A program made the position numbers and the translations under genes. Below are positions 39,029 to 48,322 of a stretch of 64,000 nt of DNA, piece after piece; positions within the stretch are counted from its first letter, which is position 1, and each line of letters starts with the position of its first letter. The stretch comes from Enterobacteriaceae bacterium (lineage in GTDB: Bacteria; Pseudomonadota; Gammaproteobacteria; Enterobacterales; Enterobacteriaceae), in NCBI GenBank assembly GCA_031253755.1, contig JAIRVT010000050.1, positions 1 through 64,000 on the forward strand. Reading direction: 5' to 3'. The notes beneath the pieces are model-generated. The model saw nothing but the letters and a program-made list of their open reading frames with translations. It was not told the origin of the DNA and made no database searches.

Positions 39029-39544
39029 ATGTCAATGTTGATGCTGATTAAGAATACGCCCACATGGGTTTGGATTTTGCTTATTTTTTTGATTCTCCGG
39101 GGAATTAAGGCGTTACAGGATAGAGAAATGCGTCCTGATCGTTTATTTTTATTGCCAATTGTGTTTTTTGTCTGGTCGGTTTACGCCGTGTTGCTCGAAA
39201 CGACGTTTCAGGCTTCTGCATTACTGGCGCTCGCCGTGGGTATCGTGACTGGGATTGCGGTAGGTTGGGTATTGTGGTGTTCTCAGCCTCGGCTAAGAAC
39301 AAAACCCGGAACTGACTTAGTTATTAACCCCGGCAGCCCTTTCATTTTGGTTCTGATCCTTATCACCTTTTGCACTAAATTTGCGCTTTCCGCGACATTA
39401 GCCACACATCCGCCTTTACTCTATTCTTTCAGTTTCAATTTGCTGTTTGGTTTTGTCAGTGGTTTGTTGGACGGCATTTTTTGGGGAAGGACACTTAACC
39501 TATTTGTGCCTTATTATCAAAATCGGCAAACAAATAAAGGCTGA
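39029..39544 (+). CDS. Multi-pass membrane protein, unknown function
   Basis: A 171-residue protein with about five hydrophobic segments (near residues 7-25, 38-58, 60-80, 103-125, 130-150) and little soluble sequence. It resembles small DUF6622/CcdC-like membrane proteins, but I do not recognise a function. AAGGTGG is spaced for ATG 39029; GTG 39020 is in frame but lies within that Shine-Dalgarno. Single gene followed by a strong terminator. Confidence 0.75.
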   Translation: MSMLMLIKNTPTWVWILLIFLILRGIKALQDREMRPDRLFLLPIVFFVWSVYAVLLETTFQASALLALAVGIVTGIAVGWVLWCSQPRLRTKPGTDLVINPGSPFILVLILITFCTKFALSATLATHPPLLYSFSFNLLFGFVSGLLDGIFWGRTLNLFVPYYQNRQTNKG

Positions 39545-39554
39545 AAGGTGAAAT

Positions 39555-39587
39555 AAAAAAACCTCGTTATTTCAACGAGGTTTTTTT
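39555..39587 (+). terminator. Terminator after the membrane protein and tRNA-Ser
   Basis: AAAAAAACCTCGTT pairs with AACGAGGTTTTTTT around a 5-nt loop; symmetric, so it can also end the leftward tRNA-Ser transcript. Confidence 0.9.
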
Positions 39588-39628
39588 ATCGCCTGATTTC
39601 CGAAATTTCATCAGAATGGCTTTCAAAA

Positions 39629-39718
39629 TGGCGGTGAGGGAGGGATTCGAACCCTCGATACGTTTTCACGTATACACACTTTCCAGGCGTGCTCCTTCAG
39701 CCTCTCGGACACCTCACC
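39629..39718 (-). tRNA. tRNA-Ser (GGA), copy 1
   Basis: 90 nt with encoded CCA. Acceptor GGTGAGG, anticodon loop CTGGAAA (anticodon GGA, plus-strand 39682-39684), long class II variable arm and T-arm GGTTCGAATCC. Identical to the copy 185 bp upstream. Confidence 0.97.
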
Positions 39719-39773
39719 GTGTTTTGTTTTTTTAACTTGTTCATTACAGAGGAACTTCGCTGGCTCTGTAAGT

Positions 39774-39801
39774 CAAAAAAGCCTGACATGCTTTCAGGCT
39801 C
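39774..39801 (-). terminator. Hairpin between the two tRNA-Ser genes
   Basis: On the minus strand AGCCTGAAAGCATGTCAGGCT followed by a T run, 13 bp after copy 2 of tRNA-Ser. It may separate the two tRNAs into distinct transcripts. Confidence 0.7.
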
Positions 39802-39813
39802 TTTCTCAGAATA

Positions 39814-39903
39814 TGGCGGTGAGGGAGGGATTCGAACCCTCGATACGTTTTCACGTATACACACTTTCCAGGCGTGCTCCTTCAGCCTCTCGGACACCTC
39901 ACC
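39814..39903 (-). tRNA. tRNA-Ser (GGA), copy 2
   Basis: Same 90-nt sequence as copy 1, including the GGA anticodon and encoded CCA. E. coli also has two identical tRNA-Ser(GGA) genes but at separate loci; here they are adjacent on the minus strand. Confidence 0.97.
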
Positions 39904-40091
39904 ATGTTTTGTTGTTGCAGTGATTTGTTGGTATTCGTCGCTGCAACGGGGCGCTACTATAGGGAAAAGCAGCGCAGGCGTCAACAGACTTATCACGATT
40001 TTTTCGCGCTTTTTGATTGATTAGACAAATAAAAAACAATTTGGATACGTGATAAACACTTATAGCCGCAGAGATGTCTAATTACTCATTT

Positions 40092-40679
40092 TTATGGCAC
40101 TGCGGCTAACCGGCGAGCCGCTTCGACCACAGAAGCCCGGCGTCTGGCATGTTCTTGCTGGTTATCGAAACCTGTCATCATGCGCGCTACCTGAGGAACA
40201 GCTGACCACCATCCCGCCAGAGCCAGCACCAAAAACGCCAGATGATCAGGAGCCAGCGCTTGCGTAATCATTTCCTGACGCTGCCCTTCGGCGACAGATT
40301 GAACTTTGCAGCCATAATATTCACGCCGTTGCTCCTCATCCGGGACTTCGCTGTCAAAAATCAGACCTTCCCAGCGCATAAGACGGCTTAACTCAGGATG
40401 TTCACAGTGATAATCATAAGCCTGTCCGGCATATTCGCCGATTTCTTCAACGGTGAAAGGCATTACTGGAACTGCCTGAGCGACTTTGGCTAATTCGCTG
40501 CGCAGCACGGCTGAAAAGAGTGCACGTTTGTCACCAAAGTAATTGTAAATGCGCTCTTTATTCACGCCTGCCAACTTCGCGATCTTTTCGACCGTCGTAC
40601 CATCAGGGCCAAGCCGGGCGAATTCTGCCACTGCTGCCACCAAAATTCTGCGTTTTGTACCTTCGGTATCCCAAGCCAT
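40092..40679 (-). CDS. TetR-family transcriptional regulator
   Basis: A 195-residue repressor-type protein. The N-terminal HTH is clear: TKRRILVAAVAEFARLGPDGTTVEKIAKLAGVNKERIYNYFGDKRALF (about 8-55). The C-terminal ligand domain is helical with GWWSAVPQVARMM. AAAGGA Shine-Dalgarno. It is divergent from an MFS transporter, the classical arrangement for local repression of a drug exporter, with a candidate operator between them. Confidence 0.92.
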   Translation of the reverse strand: MAWDTEGTKRRILVAAVAEFARLGPDGTTVEKIAKLAGVNKERIYNYFGDKRALFSAVLRSELAKVAQAVPVMPFTVEEIGEYAGQAYDYHCEHPELSRLMRWEGLIFDSEVPDEEQRREYYGCKVQSVAEGQRQEMITQALAPDHLAFLVLALAGWWSAVPQVARMMTGFDNQQEHARRRASVVEAARRLAAVP

Positions 40680-40732
40680 TATTTTTCCTTTCTACCGATT
40701 GTTGTCGTTATAAAAATCATACTATAATAAAC

Positions 40733-40750
40733 TCCAACGTTATGGTTGGA
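40733..40750. promoter_or_regulatory. Candidate TetR operator
   Basis: TCCAACGTTATGGTTGGA contains inverted arms TCCAAC and GTTGGA around a 6-bp centre, in the divergent region 54 bp upstream of the TetR gene and 131 bp upstream of the MFS gene. Role inferred from position and symmetry. Confidence 0.5.
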
Positions 40751-40880
40751 TATTGATTCATGGCGTATACACTATACTAGTTTGCAGTCTCGATCTGCGG
40801 GTTGCCCGTGAAGTTGTTGATCATTTTGCAAGCCAGATGTTTTCTTTAGTTCAACACGACTTAATTGGAGACAGTAGCCC

Positions 40881-42122
40881 ATGCATGACCAACAAAAACA
40901 GATAAAAACAGTTGTTGATGATACAGGCAATCAGGTTGCCTCACCTGATCAGATGTACACGGCAGGCAGCAGTGCCACCATTTTGTTAGCGGTGATTGCA
41001 TTGTTTGTCTTGACCCAGCTCTATCTGGCCATTCCGCTGTTATCGTATGTTAATCAGGATTTCAACCCAGCGAATCCAGAGCTTGCAACTTATGCGCTTG
41101 CCACAAGTTTCAGTCTGGCTTATGCCGGTGGATTTCTGTTCTGGGGGCCCATTTCAGATCAATACGGCCGCCGTTCGGTAATGTTGATAGGAATGACCGC
41201 ATTATCGATAGCGACACTTGCCTGTTATTTTGCTCCGTCACTAATCTGGCTGGCAGGGTTACGGGTTTTGCAGGGATTGGCGGCCGCCTGTTTTGCGCCG
41301 ATATCGCTGGCCTACCTGACAGAAGCGCTCCCCGTGCGTTATCGCGCTATGGCTATCGGAACGATGTCCACTTCATTTCTCACTGCGGGTATTTTCGGGC
41401 AGGTGTTGGCTGCCTGGATAGCATTACACTGGAGTTGGAACTGGGTGTTTCTGGCAACAGGAGTGTGCCTGATGGCCGCGCTACCGTTCTTGGTCGTGAT
41501 ATTTAAAGAGCCACAACGTGAGATTGTTGATGGTCATCTGGGGCGCCGATTTATCGCATTGGGCCGAACTGTGGTGCAACCGGCAGTTCTGCTGTTGTCA
41601 TGTGCCCATATCACACTATTGTTATCGTTTGTTGCCATGTACACGGTATTAGGCGCTCATCTGTCAGGCTTGGGGCTGACGCCGGATAAGGTTATTTTAT
41701 TGCGTCTGGTTGGGTTGCCGGGCATGTTTGCAGCATTACTGATGGGGCCGTTTGCCGCACGGGTTGGCATACCGGGCGTTGCAATGACTGGCTATATAAC
41801 TGCGGCGGCAGGTCTGGCTGTAGAGGCGGTATTGGCTCAATCTTTAACGGGTATCGCAATCGGCAGCCTGATTTTTGTGACGGGCATTGCTCTGGCTGTT
41901 CCGGCGATGATCACACAGTTTGGTGCTGTATCCGCTCCCAACCGTGGCGGTGGCATGGCGCTCAATGGTTTTATTCTGTTTATCGGTGCCAGCGCCGGTT
42001 CGTTGATTGCCACTGCTGTGACCGATTTTGTCACATTGCTGATTGGGGTGATGGTAACGCTTTTGTTTGCGGCTATCTGTGTCGCAGGCAGTGCATCGCG
42101 GGTTAAGTCAAAAGCCGGATGA
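40881..42122 (+). CDS. MFS transporter (YnfM-like, 12 TM)
   Basis: Inner-membrane proton-driven exporter of 413 residues with about twelve hydrophobic segments. The MFS motif between TM2 and TM3 reads GPISDQYGRRSVMLIG. GGAGACA precedes the ATG. A soluble N-terminal tail of about 30 residues is present. Divergent from the TetR gene; substrate unknown, probably a toxic small molecule. Confidence 0.88.
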   Translation: MHDQQKQIKTVVDDTGNQVASPDQMYTAGSSATILLAVIALFVLTQLYLAIPLLSYVNQDFNPANPELATYALATSFSLAYAGGFLFWGPISDQYGRRSVMLIGMTALSIATLACYFAPSLIWLAGLRVLQGLAAACFAPISLAYLTEALPVRYRAMAIGTMSTSFLTAGIFGQVLAAWIALHWSWNWVFLATGVCLMAALPFLVVIFKEPQREIVDGHLGRRFIALGRTVVQPAVLLLSCAHITLLLSFVAMYTVLGAHLSGLGLTPDKVILLRLVGLPGMFAALLMGPFAARVGIPGVAMTGYITAAAGLAVEAVLAQSLTGIAIGSLIFVTGIALAVPAMITQFGAVSAPNRGGGMALNGFILFIGASAGSLIATAVTDFVTLLIGVMVTLLFAAICVAGSASRVKSKAG

Positions 42123-42224
42123 GATCAACGCTATTGATTTTCTATTGTTGTGTTGTAAATTCGTTAACCGGATTAAAACGATCTATATAAAACGATCGCC
42201 TAACACAATAAGGAATAAGATTAT

Positions 42225-43166
42225 ATGAATATCATTTTTTTTAGCCCTTCATTTAATACCGGGCAATGGATTCAAGGAATAAAAGCCCGTTTACCTGATG
42301 CGAAAGTCAGGGCATGGGTGAGTGGCGATAATGCTCCGGCAGATTATGCACTCGTCTGGCATCCTCCTTATGAAATGTTAGCTGGCCGTAAAGATCTGAA
42401 AGGAATATTTGTACTGGGAGCAGGTGTTGACGTTATTCTCCGGCAAGAGCTGGAAAATCCGGGTATGTTGTCGGCTGATGTTCCGTTAATTCGTCTCGAA
42501 GATACCGGAATGGCGCGCCAGATGCAGGAATATACTGTGAATGCCGTTTTATATTATTTCCGGCGAATGGATGAATATAGACGCAATCAGGAGCGGCGTA
42601 TCTGGCATCCACTGGAACAGCACAATCGGAAAGAATTCGTTATTGGTGTGCTGGGTGTCGGTGTTTTGGGGCGCAGTGTGCTGGAGAAATTGAAAGAATT
42701 TGATTTTGCTGTGCGTTGTTGGAGCAGAACAGCAAAACAGCTTGATGGTGTCGAAAGTTTTGCGGGAGAAGGGCAATTCGGCGAATTTCTTTCGGGTTGT
42801 CAGGTGCTGATTAATCTTCTGCCCGATACGCCTGAGACCCGCGCAATTCTGAATATTTCCACCTTCAGTCAGTTAAAAAAAGGCGCGTATATTATCAATA
42901 TCGCCAGAGGTGCCCATCTTGTTGAACAGGATCTATTGACGGCTATTGATAAAAACTATGTTGCCGGAGCAACACTTGATGTGTTTGCGATAGAACCATT
43001 ATCAACCATGCACCCGTTCTGGACTCACCCTCGTATCACTGTCACACCGCACATTGCCGCAAATACGATCCCTGAACAGGCCATGGATAGTGTCTGTGAA
43101 AATATCCAACGAATGGAACAGGGAGAATCAGCAAAAGGCCTTGTGAATATATCGCTTGGATATTAA
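42225..43166 (+). CDS. ghrA: Glyoxylate/hydroxypyruvate reductase A
   Basis: NADPH-dependent 2-hydroxyacid dehydrogenase of 313 residues. Nucleotide-binding GVLGVGVLGRSVLEKL, the substrate/cofactor segment INLLPDTPETRAILN, NIARGAHLVEQDLL and the catalytic His in TVTPHIAANT are present. In E. coli ghrA-ycdX-ycdY are adjacent; here ycdX is missing and ycdY follows after 77 bp. Confidence 0.95.
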   Translation: MNIIFFSPSFNTGQWIQGIKARLPDAKVRAWVSGDNAPADYALVWHPPYEMLAGRKDLKGIFVLGAGVDVILRQELENPGMLSADVPLIRLEDTGMARQMQEYTVNAVLYYFRRMDEYRRNQERRIWHPLEQHNRKEFVIGVLGVGVLGRSVLEKLKEFDFAVRCWSRTAKQLDGVESFAGEGQFGEFLSGCQVLINLLPDTPETRAILNISTFSQLKKGAYIINIARGAHLVEQDLLTAIDKNYVAGATLDVFAIEPLSTMHPFWTHPRITVTPHIAANTIPEQAMDSVCENIQRMEQGESAKGLVNISLGY

Positions 43167-43243
43167 CGATTTACTTTACAGTGCGGCAGGTGATTAGGGA
43201 AAATAGTCCGTCATTATTTTAAGCTATTGGAATTGATTAAATC

Positions 43244-43801
43244 ATGAACGAATTTTCGATTGTTTGTCGCATACTGGGGACACTCTTTAACCGCTCACCG
43301 CAAGACCCACTGTTGCAACCATTGATGTCGATGATTGCCGAAGGAAAGTTAAAACAGGCGTGGCCCTTGGAGCAGGATGAATTATTGGTTCGCTTACAGC
43401 AACACTGTGATTTATCGGTAATAGAGCCTGATTATCAGGCCCTTTTCGTTGGGAAACCGGCTATTGGGGAATCGGCTAAAGTTGCGGTTTTTCGCTCTGA
43501 TTATACTGACGGAACCGAGCAGGAAGTCCGCCAGTTTCTGATGGAAAGGGGAATGCCATTATCTGACACAGCGGCAGACCAGTTTGGTTCTTTATTACTG
43601 GCAGCATCATGGCTGGAAGATCAGGCCGCAGAGGATGAAGTTCAGGCGCAGATTGCGTTGTTTGATGACTATGTGTTGCCTTGGTGCGGGCAATTTCTCG
43701 GCAAAGTTGAGGCACATGCGGTCAGCGGTTTCTATCGGACGCTGGCGATGATTACCCGTGAAGCATTACAGGCTTTGCGTGAAGAGTTGGACTCTGAATA
43801 A
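43244..43801 (+). CDS. ycdY: TorD-family chaperone YcdY
   Basis: All-helical redox-enzyme maturation protein of 185 residues. Matches YcdY along its length (NEFSIVCRILGTLFNRSPQDPLL, ADQFGSLLLAASWLEDQ, LPWCGQFLGKVEAHA). In E. coli YcdY assists the zinc phosphatase YcdX and affects swarming; with ycdX not adjacent here its partner must be elsewhere or different. Confidence 0.92.
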   Translation: MNEFSIVCRILGTLFNRSPQDPLLQPLMSMIAEGKLKQAWPLEQDELLVRLQQHCDLSVIEPDYQALFVGKPAIGESAKVAVFRSDYTDGTEQEVRQFLMERGMPLSDTAADQFGSLLLAASWLEDQAAEDEVQAQIALFDDYVLPWCGQFLGKVEAHAVSGFYRTLAMITREALQALREELDSE

Positions 43802-43835
43802 GTCCAATTATCGATAGCGGTGATTGATAAAATAA

Positions 43836-43865
43836 AGGGCAAATCATTTATAAATAATTTGCCCT
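43836..43865 (-). terminator. Terminator of yceB
   Basis: AGGGCAAAT...ATTTGCCCT hairpin; on the minus strand it is followed by TTATTTTATC. It lies between the convergent ycdY and yceB genes. Confidence 0.75.
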
Positions 43866-43876
43866 GACAATAAAAA

Positions 43877-44440
43877 TTATTTATCCGTTAATTCAATCAC
43901 CAGCTTTCCGGGTTTAATTTCCAAGCCTTTGGCAAGTTTTGCCGCAGTGGCTTCAGTCGTACTTTTTTCCGGATTTAGGACATAAATCGGATGAGCATTA
44001 AAAAATTCGTTTAATGAAGCATTCAGGTAAGGTATCAATACCTTGATAAAGTTCTCTGCTTTTTCCGGCGTCGCCTGATAATTCACGATTTCCAGTTCTT
44101 TGGCAAAAATAGCCCCTTTTTGGGCATCAAATACCGGCTTAGCCCGGATAGTCAGTTTCATACCAGCCTGCATACCACCGAATAGTGTTGCAATGTCAAC
44201 GTTTGCCTGACTGGACAGTTCGATTTTTTCAGGATCCTGATGACCTATTTGGCTGGTGAGATCGCCCAGATTAATATTGAAGTTGGCTATCCCTGCGATA
44301 TTAACCTCTTTCTGATAATGTACTTTTTTTAATAGGTAATCATTGAGCAAACTTTCATTGATGCTGAGATTCTTAAATTGACCGCAACCACTGATTAAAC
44401 CAATGAGAACGAAGACGACGCCTAAGAAAAGTTTTTTCAT
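43877..44440 (-). CDS. yceB: YceB family lipoprotein (DUF1439)
   Basis: A 187-residue outer-membrane or periplasmic lipoprotein. Lipobox LISG-C with the lipidated Cys19 after the signal peptide MKKLFLGVVFVLIGLISGC. The remainder matches the DUF1439 family of lipid-binding-like lipoproteins. Function unknown. Downstream of mdtH as in related genomes, but separated by two strong inverted repeats. Confidence 0.9.
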   Translation of the reverse strand: MKKLFLGVVFVLIGLISGCGQFKNLSINESLLNDYLLKKVHYQKEVNIAGIANFNINLGDLTSQIGHQDPEKIELSSQANVDIATLFGGMQAGMKLTIRAKPVFDAQKGAIFAKELEIVNYQATPEKAENFIKVLIPYLNASLNEFFNAHPIYVLNPEKSTTEATAAKLAKGLEIKPGKLVIELTDK

Positions 44441-44491
44441 ATTGATGCTCTTTATAGGGTTAAATAGTTTTTCAAAATGATAGGCGACCGC

Positions 44492-44532
44492 TTAACTTCT
44501 CGCACTTGTAGCGCGAAGAGTTAAGTTTTTTG
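44492..44532 (+). terminator. Hairpin followed by T6, plus strand
   Basis: CTTAACT-TCTCGC (from 44492) pairs with GCGCGA-AGAGTTAAG (ending 44526), followed by TTTTTT. It has the form of a plus-strand intrinsic terminator, yet both flanking genes are on the minus strand; it could end a small antisense or independent RNA. Confidence 0.5.
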
Positions 44533-44536
44533 CCAG

Positions 44537-44572
44537 TCACAGTGTCATCACGATATCGTGATGACACTGTGA
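44537..44572. repeat. Perfect 36-bp palindrome
   Basis: Two 18-bp arms with no loop: TCACAGTGTCATCACGAT and its exact reverse complement. It lies 11 bp beyond the mdtH stop, between mdtH and yceB. Read as RNA it makes a long stable hairpin; read as DNA it could bind a dimeric protein. Confidence 0.9.
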
Positions 44573-44583
44573 TAAAAGATTAT

Positions 44584-45789
44584 TTAATGCCGGCTAATAA
44601 TGACTGACTCAAGTTTCTTCTGGTTGAATTGACGGTGAAGAGCATAAATCGTGATCAATCCCGTCGTTCCCAATATCATCCAGGGCAGTTGGGGCACGTT
44701 CATGGCATGGCCCATGTCATAAAACCAGCCTCCGCCAGTATAGCCGAGCACACCACCCAGAGCTAACCCCAGGCGACTGAACCCCATATAACTGCCCCGC
44801 GCACGCGGGTCAACCAGTTCAGCACTGAGCATTTCACGGGCCGGTTCAGCGGTCACAGTACCCAGATAGAACAACGCAATCAAAACAAACAGAATATGTA
44901 ATTGGCTGATCCAGCCGATAGGAAACATGCACAGGCTCATCAAAAATAAACCGATCATCAACCGCTGCTCTAAGCGGAAATGCTTTTCACTCCAGCGTGC
45001 AATAGGATAAAGCAGTGTCAGGGAAATCGTCGCTTCAATGGCATACATCCATTTAACGGCGGTATGGCTGCCGGAAATTTCATGGATAATGATCGGGAAC
45101 ATCAGCATGACTTGCACTGATAAGATAAAATACCCCGTCAGGGTCAGCACATAATAAAAGAACCGCCGATCTTTAATGACCCTTGCCATACCTTCTTTGA
45201 TAGGGGCACGGATAGTTGAAATACGGTATGCCGGCAGCAACCAGGCATTAAATATGGCGGCTAATACAAAAATAGCCGCGCCTATCCAGCAAACGAGATG
45301 AAAATCGTATTGTAATAACCAGCTGCCAATGAGTGCTCCAATTACCGCACCTGCGCTGTCCTGCATAAGCAGAATTGAATAAAAGCGCCCGCGTTCATGA
45401 GGACGGGTCAGCTTAATAATCAGTGCAGCCCGTGGTGGATCGAACAAAACGCCGCCAAGCGCAGACAGGATACAGGAAAGTATGAGTATCCACGGTTCAG
45501 AAGCCAACGCCATCAGGGCAAAGCCTAATGAACGCAGTAACATGCCGATGACAATCATAGGCTTGGCGCCAAATTTATCAGCAATGGCGCCGCCAAAGAT
45601 CCCCAACCCTTGTTGAACGAGCTGGCGGGTTCCTAAGGCGAAGCCGACGATAACGGCTGCCCAGCCCAATTGTTCGACAAACCGAATTGAAATTAATGGA
45701 AAAACAACAAAAAAGCCCAATACGACCAGCAGATTATCGAACAATAAAAAATATTTACCTAAACTGCGAGCCTGTGAAACCAATGACAT
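44584..45789 (-). CDS. mdtH: MFS multidrug transporter MdtH
   Basis: A 401-residue, 12-TM exporter closely matching E. coli Mdt[35 protein letters not shown] at the N-terminus, [15 protein letters not shown] as the MFS loop motif and [30 protein letters not shown]. Divergent from rimJ as in E. coli. Confidence 0.96.
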   Translation of the reverse strand: MSLVSQARSLGKYFLLFDNLLVVLGFFVVFPLISIRFVEQLGWAAVIVGFALGTRQLVQQGLGIFGGAIADKFGAKPMIVIGMLLRSLGFALMALASEPWILILSCILSALGGVLFDPPRAALIIKLTRPHERGRFYSILLMQDSAGAVIGALIGSWLLQYDFHLVCWIGAAIFVLAAIFNAWLLPAYRISTIRAPIKEGMARVIKDRRFFYYVLTLTGYFILSVQVMLMFPIIIHEISGSHTAVKWMYAIEATISLTLLYPIARWSEKHFRLEQRLMIGLFLMSLCMFPIGWISQLHILFVLIALFYLGTVTAEPAREMLSAELVDPRARGSYMGFSRLGLALGGVLGYTGGGWFYDMGHAMNVPQLPWMILGTTGLITIYALHRQFNQKKLESVIISRH

Positions 45790-45906
45790 TTCGCACCATT
45801 AAGATATGAGAAAATACAGATGAAATTTTTTAATATTTTGAACGTAATTCTATCTTTAAGATAGAGGGGGGTTAGATGATATTTTTTTATCGTAAAACAA
45901 GACTAT

Positions 45907-45943
45907 TATATACCCGTCGTCTTTCAAGCTGCCTCTTTGTTAA
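45907..45943. repeat. Interspersed repeat (ATACCC family), copy D, partial
   Basis: ATATACCCGTCGTCTTTCAAGCTGCCTCTTTGTTAACG matches the left half of copy A and then diverges. Located in the mdtH-rimJ divergent region. Confidence 0.7.
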
Positions 45944-46031
45944 CGATAAATTATTTAGGCTCGTTATCTTTCAATACTCATTTTTACGCCTTATTTTTTA
46001 AAACCAAGCAATGGCAATAACAGGAGAAGGC

Positions 46032-46604
46032 ATGTTTAGTTATCGATCTACATCGCCTAAAGTTCGTTTTATTACGGATAGAATGGTGGTTCGTCTTGTT
46101 TATGAGCGTGATGCTTATCGTTTGGCAGAATATTACACAGAAAATAAAGATTTTCTTAAGCCGTGGGAGCCAACGAGAGACAGTAGCTTTTATCAACCAT
46201 CAGGCTGGACACACAAACTGAGTTATATCACAGAGCTGCAACGGCAGAATTTAACGTATAATTTCGTCCTGCTGGATCCTGATGAGCATGAAATCATGGG
46301 GGTGGCAAATTTCACCAATATTGTTCGTGGTGCGTTTCATTCCTGCTATCTCGGTTATTCTTTGGCGGAGAAAATACAGGGGCAGGGGGTAATGTATGAA
46401 GCGTTACAGCCGGTTATCCGCTATATGCAGCGTCACCAGAAGATGCACCGAATTATGGCTAACTATATGCCACATAACCAACGAAGCGGGAATTTACTCA
46501 AGAAGCTGAATTTTGAACAAGAAGGTTATGCCAGAAAATATTTAATGATAGATGGCATCTGGCAAGACCATGTTCTGACCGCACTGATTGATGAAAATTG
46601 GTAA
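46032..46604 (+). CDS. rimJ: Ribosomal protein S5-alanine N-acetyltransferase
   Basis: GNAT acetyltransferase of 190 residues that acetylates the N-terminus of ribosomal protein S5. [43 protein letters not shown] and the acetyl-CoA loop [12 protein letters not shown] match RimJ. In-frame ATG 46011 is upstream, but AGGAGAAGG directly precedes ATG 46032 and the protein then aligns with E. coli RimJ. Confidence 0.95.
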   Translation: MFSYRSTSPKVRFITDRMVVRLVYERDAYRLAEYYTENKDFLKPWEPTRDSSFYQPSGWTHKLSYITELQRQNLTYNFVLLDPDEHEIMGVANFTNIVRGAFHSCYLGYSLAEKIQGQGVMYEALQPVIRYMQRHQKMHRIMANYMPHNQRSGNLLKKLNFEQEGYARKYLMIDGIWQDHVLTALIDENW

Positions 46605-46702
46605 AAAGCGGGTGATTGCTTTACGCTTTTGCATCCATTTCAAATAAAAACGCTTAACGCTCATTTTTTTATAAAAATAGCTACAGAATAGTCAAACAAT
46701 AT

Positions 46703-48241
46703 ATGAACTTATTAAAATCACTGGCAGCGGTCAGTTCAATGACGATGTTTTCCCGTGTGCTGGGTTTCATCCGTGATGCGATCATTGCGCGCATATTTGG
46801 CGCAGGAATGGCAACAGATGCCTTCTTTGTTGCGTTCAAATTACCTAACTTGTTGCGCCGCATTTTTGCCGAGGGCGCTTTTTCGCAGGCTTTTGTTCCC
46901 ATTCTTGCGGAATACAAAAATCAACAGGGCGAAGAAGCAACGCGTACTTTTATTGCCTATATTTCAGGCATGTTGACGCTGATCCTTGCGGTGGTCACCG
47001 TGCTGGGCATTATCGCTGCGCCTTGGGTCATTTATGTGACAGCGCCGGGTTTTACCGATACACCTGATAAGTTTGTTCTCACCCGTGACCTGCTCAGGAT
47101 CACGTTTCCCTATATTTTTCTGATATCACTGGCATCACTGGCAGGGGCGATTCTTAATACCTGGAACCGTTTTTCTGTGCCCGCTTTTGCACCCACTTTG
47201 CTGAATATCAGCATGATTGCTTTTGCCCTGTTTGTAGCGCCTTATTGCCATCCGCCGGTGATGGCATTGGGATGGGCCGTGATTGTCGGAGGCATTCTGC
47301 AACTGGCCTATCAGCTTCCTCATCTGAAAAAAATAGGCATGTTAGTCTTGCCACGGGTTTCTTTCCGTGACAGTGGCGTCTGGCGTGTGATCCGTCAGAT
47401 GGGACCCGCGATTCTGGGTGTGTCAGTGAGCCAAATTTCGTTGATTATCAATACCATTTTTGCTTCATTTCTGGTTTCTGGCTCTGTGTCGTGGATGTAT
47501 TACGCAGATCGTTTAATGGAATTACCCTCTGGAGTATTGGGCGTAGCATTAGGCACTATTTTACTGCCTTCTCTGGCGAAAAGTTTTTCCAGCGGGAATC
47601 ATGAAGAATACCGGAAATTAATGGACTGGGGATTGCGCCTCTGCTTTCTGCTGGCATTACCGTGCGCGGTTGCATTGGGTATTTTGGCGGAGCCATTAAC
47701 GGTATCACTCTTTCAGTATGGTCATTTTTCTGCTTTTGATGCAGCAATGACACAGCGCGCGCTGATTGCCTATTGTTTCGGTTTGATGGGATTGATTGTG
47801 GTTAAAGTTCTGGCACCGGGTTTCTATTCCCGTCAGGATATTAAAACGCCTGTTAAAATTGCGATTGTCACATTGATTCTGACTCAATTGATGAATCTGG
47901 CTTTTATTGGCCCACTGAAACATGCCGGGCTAGCGCTTTCCATTGGTTTGGCGGCGTGTTTCAACGCTTCCATGCTTTACTGGCAATTACGCAAGCGTGA
48001 GATATTTAAGCCATTGGCCGGGTGGACTGTTTTCTTGCTGAAATTGCTGGTGGCAATTGCTGTTATGGTGGGTGTTTTGCTGGCGATGTTGTGGATTATG
48101 CCTTCGTGGGAGCAGGGCAATATGGCATTGCGCCTGCTGCGATTAATGGGGGTTGTCATTGCGGGTGCCGGTAGCTATTTTGCTGCATTAGCCTTAATGG
48201 GTTTCCGTCTGAAAGATTTTGCTCATCGCGGGTTATCATAA
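46703..48241 (+). CDS. murJ: Lipid II flippase MurJ
   Basis: Essential inner-membrane MOP-family flippase moving lipid II for peptidoglycan synthesis. 512 residues, about fourteen membrane segments. [36 protein letters not shown] is nearly invariant and includes functional arginines. E. coli yceH and mviM, which lie between rimJ and murJ, are absent. No strong Shine-Dalgarno is visible. Confidence 0.96.
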   Translation: MNLLKSLAAVSSMTMFSRVLGFIRDAIIARIFGAGMATDAFFVAFKLPNLLRRIFAEGAFSQAFVPILAEYKNQQGEEATRTFIAYISGMLTLILAVVTVLGIIAAPWVIYVTAPGFTDTPDKFVLTRDLLRITFPYIFLISLASLAGAILNTWNRFSVPAFAPTLLNISMIAFALFVAPYCHPPVMALGWAVIVGGILQLAYQLPHLKKIGMLVLPRVSFRDSGVWRVIRQMGPAILGVSVSQISLIINTIFASFLVSGSVSWMYYADRLMELPSGVLGVALGTILLPSLAKSFSSGNHEEYRKLMDWGLRLCFLLALPCAVALGILAEPLTVSLFQYGHFSAFDAAMTQRALIAYCFGLMGLIVVKVLAPGFYSRQDIKTPVKIAIVTLILTQLMNLAFIGPLKHAGLALSIGLAACFNASMLYWQLRKREIFKPLAGWTVFLLKLLVAIAVMVGVLLAMLWIMPSWEQGNMALRLLRLMGVVIAGAGSYFAALALMGFRLKDFAHRGLS

Positions 48242-48294
48242 TCTTTTTTGATCAGCGATTAGTTAATAGTTAATGGTTAATAGTTAATAAACTG

Positions 48295-48322
48295 CCCAAT
48301 GGCTATTGGGTGGTTTTATTTT
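48295..48322 (+). terminator. Probable terminator of murJ
   Basis: CCCAAT (48295-48300) pairs with ATTGGG (48305-48310), followed by TGGTTTTATTTTTTT. Short stem but a good T tract. It overlaps the end of the convergent orphan gene. Confidence 0.55.

Noticed and set aside
39689-40024. Open frames on both strands across the second tRNA-Ser, with peptides such as [17 protein letters not shown]
   Set aside because: These peptides are translations of the tRNA gene itself, a common annotation artefact.
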